Source: Cryobacterium melibiosiphilum (GTDB lineage Bacteria > Actinomycetota > Actinomycetes > Actinomycetales > Microbacteriaceae). Taken from it: DNA of 64,000 nt. The stretch spans positions 29,283-93,282 of the forward strand of contig NZ_QZVS01000079.1 of assembly GCF_003602235.1 (NCBI RefSeq). The letters run 5' to 3'. The translations under genes and the position numbers were made by a program. The first letter of the stretch is position 1, and each line of letters begins with the position of its first letter. Below are positions 1-7,271 of this stretch, one piece after another. Under the pieces are notes generated by a model, which had not been told where the DNA came from, did not search any database, and was given only the letters and a program-made list of their open reading frames with translations.

Positions 1-528
1 CGCGTGATCGGCGAGCTCCCGGAGGCCGGTGAGCGGGTCGACATTCTGCACACGTCCTCGCTCACGGCTGCCGTGCTGTGGACGGTGCAGTCCATGGAGG
101 ACGAGACGATCGTGTCGTTCTCGCCGTCGCTGCCGGGTGACCGCACGCTCGTGAAGCGGTTTCTCGCGGCCGCCGACGTCGTCACACTGACGGAAACGGA
201 CGCGGCGTGGCTCTATCCCGGGGTCACCGTCGACGCGGTGATCGCCCGGCTCCTGATCCCCGGCCCCGCGCTCGTGGCGGCGCAATACGCCAACGGCTGG
301 GCGCTCGGAACCTCGAGCACTGTGCTCACTCTGCCCGCGGTCGCCGCCGACCGGTTCGTGGCGGGGCTCGTGAACGGGCTTGCCGAGCTGTGGGCCGACG
401 GCTTGGAGGCGAGCGACCTGCGGGATGGCCTCGGCGCGGCTCTTCTCGCCCGAATCGGCCAGTCTGCCGTTGCGGGGGCCCTCAATCGGGTGCCCGACTT
501 CGAGGTACAGCCCGCCCCCGCGGCATAA
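1..528 (+). CDS. C-terminal part of a PfkB-like sugar kinase family protein (5' end outside window)
   Basis: The frame is open from the first base, so the gene starts upstream of the window. About 175 residues are visible. They resemble the C-terminal half of a ribokinase/PfkB fold: a strand-loop segment ADVVTLTETDAAWL, where the family usually reads 'advvk.NE.Ea', and a later VAADRFVAGLVNGLAE segment at the place of the GAGDxFxxG active-site motif. The catalytic-position Asp is kept, but the flanking Gly residues of GAGD are replaced (VAAD), so activity is doubtful. The last Ala codon and TAA stop lie inside the palindromic element that begins at 522. The family assignment is inferred from motif position only. 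Confidence 0.5.
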   Translation, partial: RVIGELPEAGERVDILHTSSLTAAVLWTVQSMEDETIVSFSPSLPGDRTLVKRFLAAADVVTLTETDAAWLYPGVTVDAVIARLLIPGPALVAAQYANGWALGTSSTVLTLPAVAADRFVAGLVNGLAELWADGLEASDLRDGLGAALLARIGQSAVAGALNRVPDFEVQPAPAA

Positions 529-616
529 CTCCTGCATTTTTTGTCCGAGGCAAAGAACGGCCCCGGAATCACGGGCATCCGTCGCCGGCACCCAACAAAA
601 GTGCAGGAGTTATGCC
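522..616. repeat. Long palindromic intergenic element, AACTCCTGC family, copy 1
   Basis: A 95-bp element with perfect 15-bp inverted ends (GGCATAACTCCTGCA / TGCAGGAGTTATGCC). It lies between the convergent sugar-kinase-like gene and sodA. Its left end supplies the last codon and TAA stop of the upstream gene. A second copy lies at 14536-14628, in the same convergent setting and again contributing GCA-TAA. The interiors share an ATCACGGG core. There is no U-tract, so it is not a classic intrinsic terminator. Confidence 0.8.
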
Positions 617-672
617 GCCCGACTGCCGCAGACCGACGCCAAACGGCCGGGCAGCAGTCGGGGAGAGGCGAG

Positions 673-1296
673 TTACAGGCGGATCAGGCCTGCGGTCTGG
701 GTGCTCGCGGCCGCGAAACGGGCCTGCACATTCGCCCAGTCGACGATGTTCCAGAACGCCTTGACGTAGTCGGCGCGCACGTTGAGGTAGTCGAGGTAGT
801 AGGCGTGCTCCCAGACGTCGAGCATGAGCAGCGGCACAACGCCGAGGGGCGCGTTGCCCTGCTGGTCGAAGAGCTGGAAGATCACCAGGCGCTGGGCGAT
901 GGAGTCGAACGCCAGCACCGACCAGCCGGAGCCCTGCACGCCGAGCGCGGTCGCGGTGAAGTGGGCGACGAACTTGTCGAAGGAGCCGAACTGGTCGTCG
1001 ATCGCCGCGGCAAGGTCGCCGACCGGCTTGTCGCCACCGTTCGGGGACATGTTCGTCCAAAAGACGGAGTGGTTGACATGACCTCCGAGGTTGAACGCGA
1101 GGTCCTTCTCGAGCTTGTTGACGTTGGCGAGGGTGCCGGCGTCGCGGGCTTCGGCGAGCTGGGCGAGGGCGTTGTTCGCGCCGGTGACGTAGGCCTGGTG
1201 GTGCTTGGAGTGGTGCAGTTCCATGACCTTGCCGCTGATGCTCGGCGCGAGCGCGGAGTAGTCGTAGGGCAGGTCGGGCAGGGTATATGCGGTCAT
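673..1296 (-). CDS. sodA: Superoxide dismutase, Mn/Fe type
   Basis: 207 residues, the usual length for cytosolic Mn/Fe-SOD, which converts superoxide to peroxide and oxygen. The N-terminal alpha-hairpin carries the first metal-ligand His in [12 protein letters not shown] (about residues 26-37). The second His is in [10 protein letters not shown]. The C-terminal domain carries the [11 protein letters not shown] signature with the ligand Asp and His. The start at 1296 has a GAAAGG ribosome site eight bases upstream. No signal peptide is present, so the enzyme is cytoplasmic. It sits beside the soxR/flavin-reductase pair, giving a small oxidative-stress neighbourhood. Sequence alone does not settle Mn versus Fe. 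Confidence 0.96.
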   Translation of the reverse strand: MTAYTLPDLPYDYSALAPSISGKVMELHHSKHHQAYVTGANNALAQLAEARDAGTLANVNKLEKDLAFNLGGHVNHSVFWTNMSPNGGDKPVGDLAAAIDDQFGSFDKFVAHFTATALGVQGSGWSVLAFDSIAQRLVIFQLFDQQGNAPLGVVPLLMLDVWEHAYYLDYLNVRADYVKAFWNIVDWANVQARFAAASTQTAGLIRL

Positions 1297-1327
1297 AGTG
1301 ATGCCTTTCGTTGAGGTGAGAGGAAGG

Positions 1328-1828
1328 TCAGGCGAGGCGCCGAAAATGGCGGTCGTGGTAGATGAGGGGCGGCGCCGGTTCGCCGATGCGGATGTCGAGA
1401 ACTTCGGCGAGCACCACCGACGACGACCCCACCTTGATGATGTGGGTCACGCGGCACAGCAGCGTCGCGCGGGCATCGTCGAGCAGGGGTTCGCCGCCCT
1501 CGAACGCACTCCAGCCCTGTTCCGGCGTGAACCGGGGCGCGCCCGACCGGGCGAACGCGTCGGCGAGGTCGACATGGTGCTCGCCCAGCAGGTGCACCGA
1601 GATCGTCTGGGCCTCGAGCAGGCCGCCCGCTGACCCGTTCGTTCGAGTCACCGAGAACGACAGCGTCATCGGATCCACGGCGACGGATGCCACGCTCGAC
1701 GCCGTCAGCCCCACCGGCCCCGCCGCGCTCATCGCGGAGATGACCGCGACGCCCGCTGGATGCTCGCGAAAGGCGGACTTGAAGAGTTCCTGCCGGCTTC
1801 GTGTTTCGGCGGCGGCTGTCTGTTCCAT
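1328..1828 (-). CDS. Flavin reductase-like (FMN-binding split-barrel) protein
   Basis: 166 residues matching the flavin reductase-like domain: [13 protein letters not shown], then [30 protein letters not shown], and a C-terminal [10 protein letters not shown] that closes the barrel. Such proteins supply reduced flavin to a monooxygenase or act as stand-alone NAD(P)H:flavin reductases; the partner is not visible here. The gene is divergent from soxR with 49 bp between start codons and a sox box in the gap, so it is the likely direct SoxR target. The start is ATG at 1828. Confidence 0.85.
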   Translation of the reverse strand: MEQTAAAETRSRQELFKSAFREHPAGVAVISAMSAAGPVGLTASSVASVAVDPMTLSFSVTRTNGSAGGLLEAQTISVHLLGEHHVDLADAFARSGAPRFTPEQGWSAFEGGEPLLDDARATLLCRVTHIIKVGSSSVVLAEVLDIRIGEPAPPLIYHDRHFRRLA

Positions 1829-1843
1829 GTATTGAGCCTAAAA

Positions 1844-1861
1844 CCTCAAGTACACTTGAAG
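1844..1861. promoter_or_regulatory. SoxR operator (sox box)
   Basis: CCTCAAGTACACTTGAAG is nearly identical to the enterobacterial sox box CCTCAAGTTAACTTGAGG, with three differences, two of them in the centre. It is a dyad with one arm mismatch. It lies midway between the divergent flavin-reductase gene and soxR. Confidence 0.88.
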
Positions 1862-1877
1862 TCAAAACGGGGGTCAC

Positions 1878-2360
1878 ATGACGCAACAGGAGGATCCATC
1901 GGGGCCAGCCGCCACGCCGCGGCACGCGCCCGACGAGCTGCTCACGGTCGGGGAGATGAGCGACCGCACGGGAGTGGCCACATCCGCTCTGCGCTTCTAC
2001 GAGCAGCTCGGACTCATCGCCGCCGCGCGCACGAGCGGCAACCAGCGCCGTTACGCGCGCCACATGATCCGCCGGGTGTCCCTGATTTCGGTCGCGAAAC
2101 GGCTCGGCATCCCGCTCGTCGACGTGCAGCACGCCTTTGAGGCGCTCTCGCTCGACGGGCCGCCGACCCAGGAAGACTGGCAGCGGGCATCCGGTCGCTG
2201 GAAGAAGACCCTCGAAGAGCGGCGTCTCGGCATCGAGCGCCTCGAACGGGAGCTGACCGGCTGCATCGGCTGCGGCTGCCTGTCGATGAAGGCGTGCGGC
2301 CTGCTCAACCCCGACGATGCCCTCGGTGATGCCGGCGCGGGCGCCCGGCGGCTGGGTTGA
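1878..2360 (+). CDS. soxR: Redox-sensing MerR-family activator SoxR
   Basis: 160 residues. The MerR-type winged HTH (LTVGEMSDRTGVATSALRFYEQLGL, about residues 22-46) is followed by a dimerisation helix and the SoxR-specific [2Fe-2S] cluster motif C-x2-C-x-C-x5-C at Cys129, 132, 134 and 140, all intact. In actinobacteria SoxR responds mainly to redox-active compounds rather than to superoxide itself. The divergent flavin reductase and the sox box between the two genes fit a minimal local regulon. The start is ATG at 1878. Confidence 0.95.
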   Translation: MTQQEDPSGPAATPRHAPDELLTVGEMSDRTGVATSALRFYEQLGLIAAARTSGNQRRYARHMIRRVSLISVAKRLGIPLVDVQHAFEALSLDGPPTQEDWQRASGRWKKTLEERRLGIERLERELTGCIGCGCLSMKACGLLNPDDALGDAGAGARRLG

Positions 2361-2390
2361 GCCCCCTAACGGCCCAACCCGGCCGCCGGC

Positions 2391-2882
2391 TCAGCTCGTG
2401 GCGGCTATCACTCGGTGCAGCGCGTCGCGCAGGGTGATGAGGTCCTCGACCGGCACGTTGAGCGCCGCGACGACCCGCGGCGGAATGGTCTCGGCGACCT
2501 GTCGCAGGGCTTCGCCGCGCACTGTCAGGGTGATGTCGAGGGTGCGTTCGTCGTTCGGGCGGCGCTGACGCTGCACATATCCGGTTGCTTCGAGCCGCTT
2601 CAGCAACGGCGACAGGGTCGCCGGTTCCAGACAGAGCGTGTGGCTGAGGCCCTTCAAGGTGCGGGGGCTTTCGTCCCAGAGGGCGAGCAAGACGAGGTAC
2701 TGCGGATGCGTCAGCCCGAGCGGTTCCAGAATCGGCCGATAGAGGGCGATCACGTTGCGCGACGCGATGGCGAGCGCGAAGCAGACCTGGTTATCCAGGG
2801 CAAGCGGGTTCTCGAGAGTCTCGTCCAGCGTGGGAGTGGGCATCCGTGCGGTCCGTTCCGGCCCGGTTGTTTCTCGAACCAT
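2391..2882 (-). CDS. MarR-family regulator, OhrR-like organic-peroxide sensor
   Basis: 163 residues. The segment ALDNQVCFALAIASRN...YRPILEPLGLTHPQYLVLLALWD matches OhrR. It includes the reactive Cys (Cys34 here, equivalent to B. subtilis OhrR Cys15) and the PQYLVLLALW wing-proximal helix. A winged HTH follows (LCLEPATLSPLLKRLEATGYV) with the NDERT wing. OhrR normally represses an ohr/osmC peroxidase gene. None is adjacent; the divergent neighbour is a small zinc-ribbon protein sharing the promoter region. Function as a peroxide sensor is inferred from the Cys. An alternative start at Met14 (2843) lacks a ribosome site. Confidence 0.8.
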   Translation of the reverse strand: MVRETTGPERTARMPTPTLDETLENPLALDNQVCFALAIASRNVIALYRPILEPLGLTHPQYLVLLALWDESPRTLKGLSHTLCLEPATLSPLLKRLEATGYVQRQRRPNDERTLDITLTVRGEALRQVAETIPPRVVAALNVPVEDLITLRDALHRVIAATS

Positions 2883-2886
2883 TTAC

Positions 2887-2898
2887 TTAGTACACTAA
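2887..2898. promoter_or_regulatory. Palindrome and overlapping -10 in the ohrR-like/zinc-ribbon divergent promoter
   Basis: TTAGT-AC-ACTAA is a perfect dyad in the 21-bp gap between two divergent starts. The plus-strand TACACT (2891-2896) looks like a -10 hexamer seven bases before the ATG at 2904, so that transcript would be leaderless and the regulator would cover its -10. Candidate autoregulatory OhrR/MarR operator. Confidence 0.55.
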
Positions 2899-2903
2899 CA
2901 GTT

Positions 2904-3140
2904 ATGACACCCGGCAACGATTCCCCCGCACGCAACCGCGGCCCCGGCGGCTTCACCGCCTGGATCAATCGTCGCTTGCTCCCCATTCTCGGCCCGCCGC
3001 CGGTCGGCGCAACAGGCTCCGACCTGTTGCCTGCCGCGCCCGCGCCGGTGCGCGGCTGCCCGGTCTGCCAGCAGCCGATCGCGCGGCACGACATTGACCG
3101 CAGCGGCGAGCGCACCCAACTGCACTGCCCGGTCGCCTAA
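2904..3140 (+). CDS. Small zinc-ribbon-like protein
   Basis: 78 residues. The N-terminal half is basic and proline-rich. The C-terminal half has CPVCQQPIARHDIDR...QLHCP, a Cys/His set (CxxC...H...C) suitable for one metal ion. I do not recognise a characterised family. It is divergent from the OhrR-like regulator and probably leaderless: -10 TACACT at 2891-2896, ATG at 2904, no ribosome site. Likely under the control of that regulator. Confidence 0.65.
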   Translation: MTPGNDSPARNRGPGGFTAWINRRLLPILGPPPVGATGSDLLPAAPAPVRGCPVCQQPIARHDIDRSGERTQLHCPVA

Positions 3141-3173
3141 TCGCCCATCGGTCGAACTAACCCGAGCGTCAGC

Positions 3174-3596
3174 TCACAGCATCTGTGCGCTGAGTACAGC
3201 TATAGCTACGAGAAGCACCAGCGGCACAATGATAATCACGATGCCAGCGATGAGCGCGGCCAACGCCGTGCCCTTGCGCAATCCGCCGAGCCGACGGGCG
3301 CGGGAGAGCCCGATAGAAGCGAAAACCACCGCAATGATCGCGAGAACGATGCAGGCGAACCCACCGAACCAGCTCACGATGATGCCCAGGGTTTGCACGG
3401 CCGGGTCCGCGACAAAGGTCAGCACAATCGCGACGATCCATCCGCCCAACAGCGTTCCCAGTGCCCAAAAGATGAGGTTGCGCGCCGAGACGGCGATCTT
3501 GTTGTTCGTCCCGCCGCCGTCGGGTAGTGCCGCAGCATTCGGTGCGGACCAGGCGGGAAGCGGGGTTTCTGGTTGGTCTTCAGCGTTTTGGTTCAT
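3174..3596 (-). CDS. Small membrane protein (DUF4190-like)
   Basis: 140 residues. A hydrophilic, acidic and proline-rich N-terminus of about 38 residues is followed by three hydrophobic segments: NLIFWALGTLLGGWIVAIVLTFV, an IIVSWFGGFACIVLAIIAVVF segment, and a C-terminal ALIAGIVIIIVPLVLLVAIAVL. A positively charged SRARRLGGLRKG loop lies before the last span. The layout resembles DUF4190-type proteins, which have no assigned biochemical role. It appears monocistronic. Confidence 0.65.
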   Translation of the reverse strand: MNQNAEDQPETPLPAWSAPNAAALPDGGGTNNKIAVSARNLIFWALGTLLGGWIVAIVLTFVADPAVQTLGIIVSWFGGFACIVLAIIAVVFASIGLSRARRLGGLRKGTALAALIAGIVIIIVPLVLLVAIAVLSAQML

Positions 3597-3712
3597 GTCA
3601 ACACAATAACTCAGTATGACGACACTATCCTACCGACTGGCCGGTTTCGGCGAGCGCTTGGCGTTGCGCGGCCCGGCCCTCACCACCTTCACCGTGCGCA
3701 CAGCGAACGCAC

Positions 3713-3729
3713 ACCGTGCTTTCTCGGGA
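3713..3729. repeat. Half-copy of the AGCACGGT palindrome family
   Basis: The reverse strand reads CCCGAGAAAGCACGGT, identical over 16 bases to the left arm of the element at 19454-19501 and close to the one at 13236-13292. No partner arm is visible, so this is a solitary half-site. Confidence 0.5.
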
Positions 3730-3741
3730 TCTCAGGCCGAT

Positions 3742-3759
3742 CCGCCGCAGCTGCGGCGG
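3742..3759. terminator. Perfect palindrome just after the ABC operon
   Basis: CCGCCGCAG/CTGCGGCGG is an 18-bp perfect palindrome. It lies one base past the last stop codon of the minus-strand peptide/nickel-type ABC operon. There is no U-tract; it is probably a 3'-end hairpin. Confidence 0.5.
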
Positions 3760-3760
3760 G

Positions 3761-5431
3761 TCAGCCGACGAGCGACCGGGCGCCGCGGCCGGGAATCGCG
3801 TCGAGCAGCGTGACGGTGTACGGATGCTGCGGCGCGGCGAAAACATCCTCCGTGATGCCGGACTCGACCGCGACGCCGTGGCTGAGCACGGTCACGGTCT
3901 GCGCCACCTGCCGCACCACCGCCAGGTCGTGGGAAATAAAGAGGTACGCCGTGCCGAGTTCACGCTGCACCTCGGCCAGCAGCTCGAGGATGCTCGCCTG
4001 CACCGTCACGTCCAGCGCCGACACGGCCTCGTCGAGCACGAGCACGGTCGGCTCGAGCACGAGCGCCCGTGCGATGGCGACCCGCTGGCGCTGCCCGCCG
4101 GACATCTCGTGCGGGCGTTTCGCGGCCATCGACGCGGGCAGGCTGACCCGATCGAGGGCGGCGCGCATCCGCTTCTCGCGTTCAAGCGGGGACCCGATCC
4201 GGTAGTTGCGCATGGGCTCGATGAGCGTCTGGTGAACACTCTGTCGCGGATCGAGGCTGCCGAACGGGTTCTGGTACACCATCTGCAGGCGTCGCCGCGC
4301 CTGCCGCAACGGCTCCCCCGACGCGGTCGTCATATCGACGCCCTCCACCAGGATGCCGCCGGCGGTCGGCTTCTGAAACGCCATCACGGCGCGCGCGATC
4401 GTGGACTTGCCCGAGCCGGACTCCCCGACGAGAGCGTGCGTCATACCGCGGCGCACCTCGAACGAGACAGTGTCCACGGCGCGCAAGCCGCCCTGCCCCC
4501 GGCCCCGGGAGAACACCTGCACCAGATCATTCACGACGACGACCGGCTCCGCGTGCTGCGGCGACGCGAGCTGTGCCTGCACATCGGCGCTCGTGCGCAC
4601 CGCGGCGCTGAGCGCGGGAGCGTCGGCGAGCAGCGCCCGAGTGTACGCGGCCTGCGGTTGCCCGAGCACCTGCGCGCTCTCGCCGTGCTCCTGCACCCGC
4701 CCATTTTTCAGCACGATGACGTGGGTGGCCCGGTCCGCCGCGACGGCGAGCTCGTGCGTGACGAGCAGAATCGCGGTGCCGCTCTCCTCGCGCAGCTCGT
4801 CGAGCAGGTCGAGGATGGTCTTCTGCACCGTCACATCGAGGGCGCTCGTGGGCTCATCGGCGATGATCAGCGCCGGACGCATCGCGATCGCACTGGCGAT
4901 CAGCACCCGCTGCTTCATGCCGCCCGACAGCTCGTGTGGATACTGCCGCACCCGCAGCTCGGGCTCGGAGATCTGCACCCGCTCGAGCAGTTCGATGACC
5001 CTCCGCCGGGTCGCCGGCGCGCTGCCGAAGCGGTGCAGGTTCATCACCTCGGCGAGGCTGTCCCCGATGCGTTTCACCGGGTTGAGCGAGTTATGCGGGT
5101 CCTGCGGCACCAGGCCAATGTGCGCCCCCCGCAGCCGCAGCCACTGCTTCGGCGTCCAGTCGGTCACATCCAGACCGCCCAGACGGATGCTGCCGCCCAC
5201 GATCCGCCCATTCGCCGCGAGCAGACCGATCAGCGCCTGCGCCGTCGTGGTCTTGCCCGAACCCGACTCGCCGACCAGCGTCAGGGTGTTTCCGCGCTCC
5301 AGGCTGAACGAGACGTCGTGCAGCACCGGGACCTCGCCGCCCCGACCGCGGTAGGCGATCGACAGGCCGTCGACCTCGACGATGGGCGCGGCGGCATCCC
5401 AGTGGGGCAGCTGTTTGTGGACCTGGATCAT
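3761..5431 (-). CDS. Peptide/nickel-type ABC transporter, fused double ATPase
   Basis: 556 residues with two complete ABC ATPase domains in tandem (a DppD-DppF or GsiA-like fusion), which power the importer encoded just upstream. Domain 1 has Walker A GESGSGKTT, signature LSGGMKQRV and Walker [13 protein letters not shown]. Domain 2 has GESGSGKST, MSGGQRQRV and VLVLDEAVSALD. Each ends with the C-terminal oligopeptide-transporter extension (QHPYTVTLLDAIPG in the second). The start at 5431 is chosen because its ATG overlaps the permease stop (ATGA), giving translational coupling; the reading frame stays open 30 codons upstream without homology. It is the last gene of the operon. Confidence 0.93.
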   Translation of the reverse strand: MIQVHKQLPHWDAAAPIVEVDGLSIAYRGRGGEVPVLHDVSFSLERGNTLTLVGESGSGKTTTAQALIGLLAANGRIVGGSIRLGGLDVTDWTPKQWLRLRGAHIGLVPQDPHNSLNPVKRIGDSLAEVMNLHRFGSAPATRRRVIELLERVQISEPELRVRQYPHELSGGMKQRVLIASAIAMRPALIIADEPTSALDVTVQKTILDLLDELREESGTAILLVTHELAVAADRATHVIVLKNGRVQEHGESAQVLGQPQAAYTRALLADAPALSAAVRTSADVQAQLASPQHAEPVVVVNDLVQVFSRGRGQGGLRAVDTVSFEVRRGMTHALVGESGSGKSTIARAVMAFQKPTAGGILVEGVDMTTASGEPLRQARRRLQMVYQNPFGSLDPRQSVHQTLIEPMRNYRIGSPLEREKRMRAALDRVSLPASMAAKRPHEMSGGQRQRVAIARALVLEPTVLVLDEAVSALDVTVQASILELLAEVQRELGTAYLFISHDLAVVRQVAQTVTVLSHGVAVESGITEDVFAAPQHPYTVTLLDAIPGRGARSLVG

Positions 5432-6270
5432 GCGCGGTTCCTGTCCGAGACGGCGGTGGAGATGCGGTTCGCGGCGAGCACGGTCAACACGACGATCACG
5501 CCGGGGATGGTGGTCAGCCACCAGCTCGTTGCGATGTAGTTGCGGCCCTCAGCGATCATCAGGCCCCACTCGGGCGTGGGTGGTTCGACGCCGTAGCCGA
5601 GAAAGCCGAGCGCGGCAATGGAGAGGATCGCGGTGCCGAACTGCAGGGCGGCGAGCGCGATGACCGGGGTGAGGGAGTTCGGCAGCACGTGCCGCAGCAT
5701 CACACTGAGAAAGGAGCCGCCGCTGGCGAACGCGGCCTCGACGTAGTCCGTGGCGCGCACCCGCATCACCTCGGCGCGGGCGAGGCGCGCGAACGCGGCG
5801 ACGCTCGTGATGCCGACGGCGATCGCGACCTGTGCCGTGCCGAACCCGAGCACGATGATGATGCTCAGGGACAGCAGCAGGCTCGGCACGGCCAGCAGCA
5901 CGTCGACCAGCCGCATCAGGGCGGCGTCGACGAATCCGCGCAGCGACCCGGCCAGCAGTCCGACGCCGGTGCCCACGACGAGGCCGAAGAGCACCGCGAT
6001 CAGGGCCGTGACGAGGGTGTGCACCGACCCGAACACGACACGGGTGTACATGTCGCGGCCGGTGGCATCCGTTCCAAACCAGTGCGCCGCGCTCGGGGCC
6101 TGCAGGCCCTCGGTGGCGACGCCGATGACGGGGTCGCCGTGGGCGAAGAGGCCCGGCAGCACCGCCCACGCGATCATGAGCGCGAGGTAGGCGGCGGCAC
6201 CGACGAGCAGGATCGGGCGGGGCCGCCCCACCCGACGGGTGCGACGGATGACCCGGGTCGTCTCGGTCAT
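5428..6270 (-). CDS. ABC transporter permease, DppC-like
   Basis: 280 residues. The basic N-terminus (RRTRRVGRPR) precedes transmembrane segment 1. The characteristic HWFGTDATGRDMYTRVV motif follows at about residues 63-79, and then the binding-protein-dependent transport inner-membrane domain with about five more spans. The EAA loop reads YVEAAFASGGSFLSVMLRHVLPN, and the C-terminal PEWGLMIAEGRNYI motif is typical of DppC. The start ATG overlaps the upstream permease stop and its stop overlaps the ATPase start, so translation is coupled on both sides. Confidence 0.92.
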   Translation of the reverse strand: MTETTRVIRRTRRVGRPRPILLVGAAAYLALMIAWAVLPGLFAHGDPVIGVATEGLQAPSAAHWFGTDATGRDMYTRVVFGSVHTLVTALIAVLFGLVVGTGVGLLAGSLRGFVDAALMRLVDVLLAVPSLLLSLSIIIVLGFGTAQVAIAVGITSVAAFARLARAEVMRVRATDYVEAAFASGGSFLSVMLRHVLPNSLTPVIALAALQFGTAILSIAALGFLGYGVEPPTPEWGLMIAEGRNYIATSWWLTTIPGVIVVLTVLAANRISTAVSDRNRA

Positions 6271-7235
6271 GCGGGCACCTTCACGGTCTGGGTCGTCTTC
6301 CCGGTCGTCTTCATGGTCTTCAGCCGAGGATCAAGAATCGGATACAACAGGTCGACGGCCAGGTTGACGAGCACGAACACCGTGGCGGAGATCACGACGA
6401 CGGCCTGCAGCACGGGGGTGTCCTGGTTGGTCACCGCCTGCTCGGTGGCCCGGCCGATGCCGGCCCGCCCGAACACGGTCTCGGTGATGACGGCGCCGCT
6501 GATCAGCTCGCCGAGCAGCAGCCCGGCGATCGTCAGCGTCGGCAACACGGCGTTGCGAGCCACGTTGCGGGTGAGGATCCACCAGTCGCTCGCGCCCTTC
6601 GACCGCACTACGGTGATGAAGGGCTGCGTGAGCACGTCATCGATCGAGCGGATCAGCACCTGCGCCATCGGCGCGGCGATCGGCAGGGCGAGCGCCGCGA
6701 CGGGCATGATCAGGCCCTCGATCGGGCCGGGGTTGATGACCGGCAACCAGCCAAGCCTGAACGAGAACACCTGGATCAGCACGATACCGAGCCAGAACAC
6801 CGGCACCGAGATGAACAGCGACGGCAACGAGCGCAGCAGGCTGCGCAACCACGGAAACCAGCCCAGGTGGGCGAGCACGGCCAGGCCGACCGCGAGCAGA
6901 ATCGCCACGACGAAGGCGCTCGCGGCGAGGACCACCGTGTTCGGCAAGGCGGCCGCGATGATCTCGCGCACCGGGGTGCCCGACTGCACCGAATAGCCGA
7001 AGTCGCCGACCAGAAATCCGCCCAGGGTACCGAAAAACTGTTGCCAGATCGGGGTGTTGGCCCCGAGCGACTCGCGTAGCAGCGCGATCTGCTCGGGGCC
7101 GAGGCCCGATTCGGGGCTCTCGAACTTGATCAGCAGGGCGTCACCGGGCAGCGCCTGCAGCAGCACGAACGCCGCCGTGAAAGCGATCGCCAGCACGATG
7201 ACCGCCTGCCCGATGCGGCCCAGAATGTATGACAC
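6267..7235 (-). CDS. ABC transporter permease, DppB-like
   Basis: 322 residues from a GTG at 7235, preceded by AAAGGA seven bases upstream; upstream in-frame codons to 7268 have no homology. The N-terminal SYILGRIGQAVIVLAIAF span and the QALPGDALL segment open the TM_PBP1-type fold. Residues about 80-310 carry the remaining spans, with an EAA loop (SKGASDWWILTRNVARNAVLP) and the C-terminal FGRAGIGRATEQAV...AVVVISATVFVLVNLAVDLLYPILDPRL signature of DppB. It forms the heteromeric channel with the downstream DppC-like permease. Confidence 0.92.
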   Translation of the reverse strand: MSYILGRIGQAVIVLAIAFTAAFVLLQALPGDALLIKFESPESGLGPEQIALLRESLGANTPIWQQFFGTLGGFLVGDFGYSVQSGTPVREIIAAALPNTVVLAASAFVVAILLAVGLAVLAHLGWFPWLRSLLRSLPSLFISVPVFWLGIVLIQVFSFRLGWLPVINPGPIEGLIMPVAALALPIAAPMAQVLIRSIDDVLTQPFITVVRSKGASDWWILTRNVARNAVLPTLTIAGLLLGELISGAVITETVFGRAGIGRATEQAVTNQDTPVLQAVVVISATVFVLVNLAVDLLYPILDPRLKTMKTTGKTTQTVKVPA

Positions 7236-7271
7236 AACGCCGTCCTTTCGATACCTGGTGAGGGGCAAATG

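Noticed and set aside
3716..5539. A 607-codon plus-strand frame across the double ATPase
   Set aside because: Antisense shadow; the minus strand has two complete ABC domains.
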